Of a stretch of 64,000 nt of DNA, positions 60,450 through 64,000 are shown one piece after another; position 1 is the first letter of the stretch, and each line of letters begins with the position of its first letter. Both the position numbers and the translations under genes were made by a program. This DNA is from Gaiellasilicea sp037720595 (GTDB taxonomy: Bacteria; Actinomycetota; Thermoleophilia; Gaiellales; Gaiellaceae), in NCBI GenBank assembly GCA_037720595.1, contig JBBJLW010000003.1:1-64000 (forward strand). Reading direction: 5' to 3'. The notes beneath the pieces were generated by a model that saw only the letters and a program-made list of their open reading frames with translations, searched no databases and was not told where the DNA came from.

Positions 60450-61987
60450 CGCTGCAGCTCCTTTCGTTCAGTGCGGTGGCGATCCTCCTCGAGATTCTCG
60501 ACGCCGGATCTGCCTCCAACCGGAAGCTCGAGCCAGAACGTCGAGCCTGAGCCCGCCTTGCTGCTGAACCCGATCCGGCCGCCGTGTGCCTCGACGATCT
60601 CGCGCGAGACCGCCAGTCCGAGCCCGGTACCGCCGATCCCGCTTGCCCCCGCCTCGCCGCGGAAGAACTTGGTGAAGATGCGGCTCTGCTGGTCGGAGGC
60701 GATCCCGAGGCCCTCGTCGCGGATGCTCACGCGCACGGCGTCGTCCTCGGCGGCCCCCGCGAGCACGACGACCCCGCCCTCGGGCGAGTATTTGATCGCG
60801 TTCGAGAGTAGGTTGCCGACGACCTGGGCGAGTCGGTTCGCATCTCCACGAACGGGCAGCGGGCGCTTCGGCAACTCGAGCCGGAGCCGGTGCTTCGGGC
60901 TCTGAGCGCGGTACAGCTCCACCTGCTCGCCCAGGAGCGAGGCCATGTCGACGAGCTCCTGAGCCAGCTCGAGCCGGCCGTCCTCGATCCGCTGAACGTC
61001 GAGGAAGTCCTCCAGCAGCGCCGCCAGCCGGCGCGCCTGCGCATCGACGATTCCGAGGTAATGCCGGCGCGCCTGCGGGTCGAAGTCCCGCTGGAGGAGC
61101 AGCGAGGTGAAGCCGAGCACGCTCGCGAGCGGCGTCCGCAGCTCGTGCGAGACGATGGTGATCAGCTCAGACTTCAGCCGCTCGCTCTCGCGGAGCTTCG
61201 CGTTCTGGAGCGCGAGCTCGTCGTGACCGCGTTCCACCTCCTCGGCCATCGAGTTGAACGAGCGGGTGAGCTCGCCGAGCTCGCCCGGTCCCTCGGTGGG
61301 GAGCCTGTGCGACAGCTCGCCTCCGGCGAGGCGGCTCGCGCCAGAGGCTAGGGCTCGCACGGGCCTGCCGATCGAGCGGCCGAGGAGGACGCCGAAGAGC
61401 ACGATCAGAAGTGTCGATGCGGCGACGCCGACTGCGCCCACCGCGAGCGCCCGGTCCGAGCGGCTGGCTGCGTTCGAGGCGGCCCAGCGTGCAAGCTCGT
61501 TCTCCTCGACGATGAAGCGATCAAAGCGCCGGCGAATCTCGTCGGTGTGCTTTTTCCCCTCGAGCGTCACGGGGGCCGAGCGGGCGGCTGCGGGGATCTC
61601 GCGGGCGAGCTCGATCACGGGCTCGGCGTAATCCCGGACGTAGACGCTGATCAACCGGGTGATCTGCATCGCGCGGCGAAGCTGGCCCGCCTCGAGCGAC
61701 GCGCGTTCGAGAAAGACCCGTTGACTCCTGGGCAGATCCGCGCGGGCAGCGGTGTACGGCTGGAGCACGCGTCGATTGCCGGTCAGCGTGAACCCGCGCA
61801 GCCCCGTCTCCATGTCGACGACGAGCTTCTCGAGCTCGAGCGTCGCCTCGGTCACGTCCTTCGAACGCGCCTCACGCTCACTCGCGTCGCGCAGCGTCGA
61901 GACCGCAAAGATCAGAGCTGCGAACGCGCCGGCGACGAGGATCGCGAGGATCACGCTCGCAACCAGCATCCTGCGCGCGAGACTCAT
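60446..61987 (-). CDS. CHASE3-HAMP histidine kinase
   Basis: A 513-residue membrane histidine kinase. N-terminal helix (VASVILAILVAGAFAALIFAV), an extracytoplasmic CHASE3-like helical domain (LVVDMETGLRGFTLTGN), a second helix (VGAVGVAASTLLIVLFGVLLG), HAMP (IGRPVRALASGASRLAGGELSHRL), HisKA with the phospho-His in IVSHELRTPLASVLGF and an HATPase (NLLSNAIKYSPEGG, RDEGLGI, IGGTGLGLAVSREIVEAHGG). It senses an external or redox-type signal and phosphorylates a response regulator, most likely the one overlapping it at 61984. Confidence 0.9.
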   Translation of the reverse strand: MSLARRMLVASVILAILVAGAFAALIFAVSTLRDASEREARSKDVTEATLELEKLVVDMETGLRGFTLTGNRRVLQPYTAARADLPRSQRVFLERASLEAGQLRRAMQITRLISVYVRDYAEPVIELAREIPAAARSAPVTLEGKKHTDEIRRRFDRFIVEENELARWAASNAASRSDRALAVGAVGVAASTLLIVLFGVLLGRSIGRPVRALASGASRLAGGELSHRLPTEGPGELGELTRSFNSMAEEVERGHDELALQNAKLRESERLKSELITIVSHELRTPLASVLGFTSLLLQRDFDPQARRHYLGIVDAQARRLAALLEDFLDVQRIEDGRLELAQELVDMASLLGEQVELYRAQSPKHRLRLELPKRPLPVRGDANRLAQVVGNLLSNAIKYSPEGGVVVLAGAAEDDAVRVSIRDEGLGIASDQQSRIFTKFFRGEAGASGIGGTGLGLAVSREIVEAHGGRIGFSSKAGSGSTFWLELPVGGRSGVENLEEDRHRTERKELQR

Positions 61988-62382
61988 GCCAGGAGCTCCT
62001 CGACCGCGGCGGTCAGCTCGTCAGGGTGGAACGGCTTGGACACGAAGCGGTCGGCGCCTGCCGTCCACGCGCTCGCTTCGGCGTGGCTCCACGCGGTCAT
62101 CACGATCACGGGCACCTCCGCCAGGCGCTTGTCGCGGCGAAATTCCTCGAGGACTTCGATCCCGCTCATGATCGGCAGCATCAGGTCGAGGACGACGAGG
62201 TCGGGCGCAACGTCTTGAGCGAGCGCGAGCGCCGCCTTGCCGTCCGCCGCCTCCGCGAAGCGGTAGCGCGGGCCGAGGACGGCGCGCACCAGCTCCCGCA
62301 GGCTCGGCTCGTCGTCGCAGACCAGGATCGTCGGCCCCTCGGGGTCGGTGCCCGGTCGTCGTCTGTCGGCGGCTTCCATCAT
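61984..62382 (-). CDS. single-domain response regulator (receiver only)
   Basis: A 132-residue receiver protein. ILVCDDEPSLRELVRAVL carries the acidic pocket, VVLDLMLPIMSGIEVL the phospho-Asp, VIVMTAWSHAEAS the switch Thr, and RFVSKPFHPDELTAAV the conserved Lys. There is no output domain, so it probably acts by protein contact, for example in a phosphorelay. ATG (62380-62382). It shares an ATGA with the start of the histidine kinase, so the pair is translated together. Confidence 0.9.
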   Translation of the reverse strand: MMEAADRRRPGTDPEGPTILVCDDEPSLRELVRAVLGPRYRFAEAADGKAALALAQDVAPDLVVLDLMLPIMSGIEVLEEFRRDKRLAEVPVIVMTAWSHAEASAWTAGADRFVSKPFHPDELTAAVEELLA

Positions 62383-62583
62383 TCGCTCGAGAGGCGATGG
62401 AGCTCCGATGCAACCGTTGGCGGCGTCGTGGGGAGGCCGCTGGCGGCAAAGGGCTTCAGACCCCCCGCTCGTCAGTCTAGTCGGCGCGACCTGAGCCGTC
62501 CGAGTCCCCCGAAAGAGGGAGCGGCGAGACCGGGAAACGCCCGATGCTGGACAGGAACCACCGTTTCCCATTCCTCACCACCT

Positions 62584-64000
62584 ATGGAAGAACCTGCCCG
62601 CTCAGACCTCGACCTCGCCGGCAAGCTGATCCGGTTGGTTACGCCTGAGCCCATGTTGACGCCGGTCGACGACGGTCTCGTCGACTCGTATCGCCGGCTC
62701 TCGGACGTCTACCACGAGCTGCTCTCGGAGCAGAGCCTCGACGCGCTGCTCGACCGGATCGCGGACGCGCTCGCCGAGCTTGTCCCCTACGAGGCACTGC
62801 ACATCTACGAGGCGGACGAGGCGCGACGGGAGCTCGTCCCGCGACTCGTCCGCAGCGAGTGGGCGAGCGAGATTCTGAACGAGCGGTTCCCCTATGGCGA
62901 GGGGATCACCGGCTGGGCCGTCGAGAAGCGCGAGCCGGTGCTCGCGAACCAGGCGCACCTGCATCCGCTCGTGCGGTTCGTGCCGGGGACGCCGGTCGAG
63001 CCGGAATCGCTGATCGTGATTCCGATGATCGCCCGCGGCCTGCTCAAGGGCACGTTCAACATCTACCGGATCGGTGAGGAGGCCTCGTTCGGCGAGCAGG
63101 AGTTCGAGCTCGCGAAGCGCTTCGGCGACGCGGCCGCGCTCGCGCTCGACAACGCGCACATCCGCGCGCGGCTCGAGCACCAGGCGCAGACCGATTCGCT
63201 CACCGGCCTCTTCAACCACCGCTACTTCCACGAGCGGCTGCGCCGCGAGTTGACGCTGGCCTCGGGTGCGCACGAGTCGGTGGCGGTCGTGATGATCGAC
63301 ATCGACGACTTCAAGAAAGTGAACGACGTCTACGGCCACGGCCTCGGCGACCAGGTTCTGGCAGAGCTCGCCAATCATCTGCGGGCAACGGTTCGGACGA
63401 GCGACGTCGTGTGTCGGATCGGCGGCGAGGAGTTTGCCGTGATCCTGCCGGCGAGCGAGAAGGCGCACGCGCTGGCGCTTGTGGAAAGGCTCTCGGCGCG
63501 CCTGGACGGTGTCGAGCTTGAGCTCGCCGGCAAGATCTCCGTCTCCACCGGAATCGCCTATGGACCCGAGCACGCGGCCAACCCGCGCGAGCTCGTCGCC
63601 TGCGCCGAGGCGGCGATGATGACCGCAAAGGCACGCGGGAAGCGCCAGGTCGTCCTCTTCGGGGAGCACGCGAGCGAACGCCCCGGCGAGCCGGAGCTGC
63701 GGCGCGAGGACGTTCGCTCGATCGCACACCTGAAGCTGCTCCAATCGCTCGCCGGCAAGCTGAACCGGCTGAACGACGTCCGCGAGATCGGGATGGCGAT
63801 CGCGAACGAGCTTCGCCTCCTGATCGATTACCACAACTGCCGGATCTTCCTGCGCGAGGGCGAGAATCTGCTGCCGATCGCCTTCCAGGGCGATCTCGCC
63901 GGCTCGGACGGAGCCGCGTTCGACGTCCTCGCGACGAAGGTCGGCGACGGTTTCACCGGCTGGGTCGCGGAGCACGGCGAATCGCTGCTCCTGCCGGATG
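62584..64000 (+). CDS. GAF-GGDEF-GAF diguanylate cyclase (C-terminus outside window)
   Basis: Open to the window end, 472 codons visible from ATG 62584. Order: an N-terminal helical segment, GAF 1 (LVPYEALHIYEADEARREL, GEGITGWAVEKREPVLANQ), a GGDEF domain (DSLTGLFNHRYFHERL, MIDIDDFKKVNDVYGH, and signature IGGEEFAVILPAS), then a second GAF (IDYHNCRIFLREGENLLPI, VGDGFTGWVAEHG). The GGEEF site should make cyclic di-GMP, and RTSD five residues earlier is an intact inhibitory site. It signals a redox or ligand input through c-di-GMP. Divergent from the response regulator gene. Confidence 0.88.
   Translation, partial: MEEPARSDLDLAGKLIRLVTPEPMLTPVDDGLVDSYRRLSDVYHELLSEQSLDALLDRIADALAELVPYEALHIYEADEARRELVPRLVRSEWASEILNERFPYGEGITGWAVEKREPVLANQAHLHPLVRFVPGTPVEPESLIVIPMIARGLLKGTFNIYRIGEEASFGEQEFELAKRFGDAAALALDNAHIRARLEHQAQTDSLTGLFNHRYFHERLRRELTLASGAHESVAVVMIDIDDFKKVNDVYGHGLGDQVLAELANHLRATVRTSDVVCRIGGEEFAVILPASEKAHALALVERLSARLDGVELELAGKISVSTGIAYGPEHAANPRELVACAEAAMMTAKARGKRQVVLFGEHASERPGEPELRREDVRSIAHLKLLQSLAGKLNRLNDVREIGMAIANELRLLIDYHNCRIFLREGENLLPIAFQGDLAGSDGAAFDVLATKVGDGFTGWVAEHGESLLLPD

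Overview
The window is a GC-rich bacterial chromosome segment with dense coding, many GTG and TTG starts, and short start/stop overlaps. Large Ser/Thr-kinase/STAND ATPases, aerobic phenylacetate oxidation and oxidative purine breakdown together suggest a high-GC actinobacterium, perhaps of the Thermoleophilia (Gaiellales/Solirubrobacterales) type. The lineage is an inference; there is no rRNA here. I found no tRNA, rRNA, CRISPR array, insertion sequence or prophage gene.

Layout. 1-9666: four tandem minus-strand paralogs with a Ser/Thr kinase, an NB-ARC-like ATPase and helical repeats (the last cut by the window edge), interrupted by one opposite-strand secreted protein. 9693-12492: two small unknowns, hemL and hemB (tetrapyrrole synthesis). 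12524-16078: an ABC-2 exporter pair, a degenerate M23-like protein and a YmdB-type phosphoesterase. 16041-21839: a minus-strand operon with two polytopic GT87-like proteins, a GtrA flippase, pcm and a phosphodiesterase. 21929-22868: a thioredoxin-fold protein without CXXC and a CHRD protein. 22865-26411: 2-oxoacid dehydrogenase E1alpha, E1beta, a HIRAN protein and E2. 26425-28584: a lipoprotein hydrolase, a lipid kinase and a membrane protein.

28581-36932 is an aromatic/CoA-thioester region: a TetR regulator with a palindromic operator, paaABCD, an AidB-like acyl-CoA dehydrogenase, a hidden Rdx-type selenoprotein with in-frame UGA, enoyl-CoA hydratases and a broken acetyltransferase gene. 37012-40152: a small transporter and a frameshifted sensor kinase. 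40179-47930: a purine-degradation cluster (three-subunit xanthine dehydrogenase, 8-oxoguanine deaminase, 5-hydroxyisourate hydrolase, OHCU decarboxylase, membrane urate oxidase PuuD and two associated proteins), able in principle to take 8-oxoguanine or xanthine through urate to allantoin. 47955-51219: GT4 glycosyltransferase plus GH130. 51309-57608: mixed accessory genes, a 162-bp multi-hairpin repeat, a YCII remnant and a tiny hydrophobic protein. 57919-64000: NADP isocitrate dehydrogenase, a lipoprotein, a beta-barrel-like secreted protein, a histidine kinase/response regulator pair and a GAF-GGDEF-GAF diguanylate cyclase cut by the window end.

The most noteworthy signals are the selenoprotein at 34071-34292, paired palindromes inserted in frame in both linkers of the E2 gene, the hairpin-rich element at 53754-53915, three genes that seem to start with CTG, and the kinase-STAND array.
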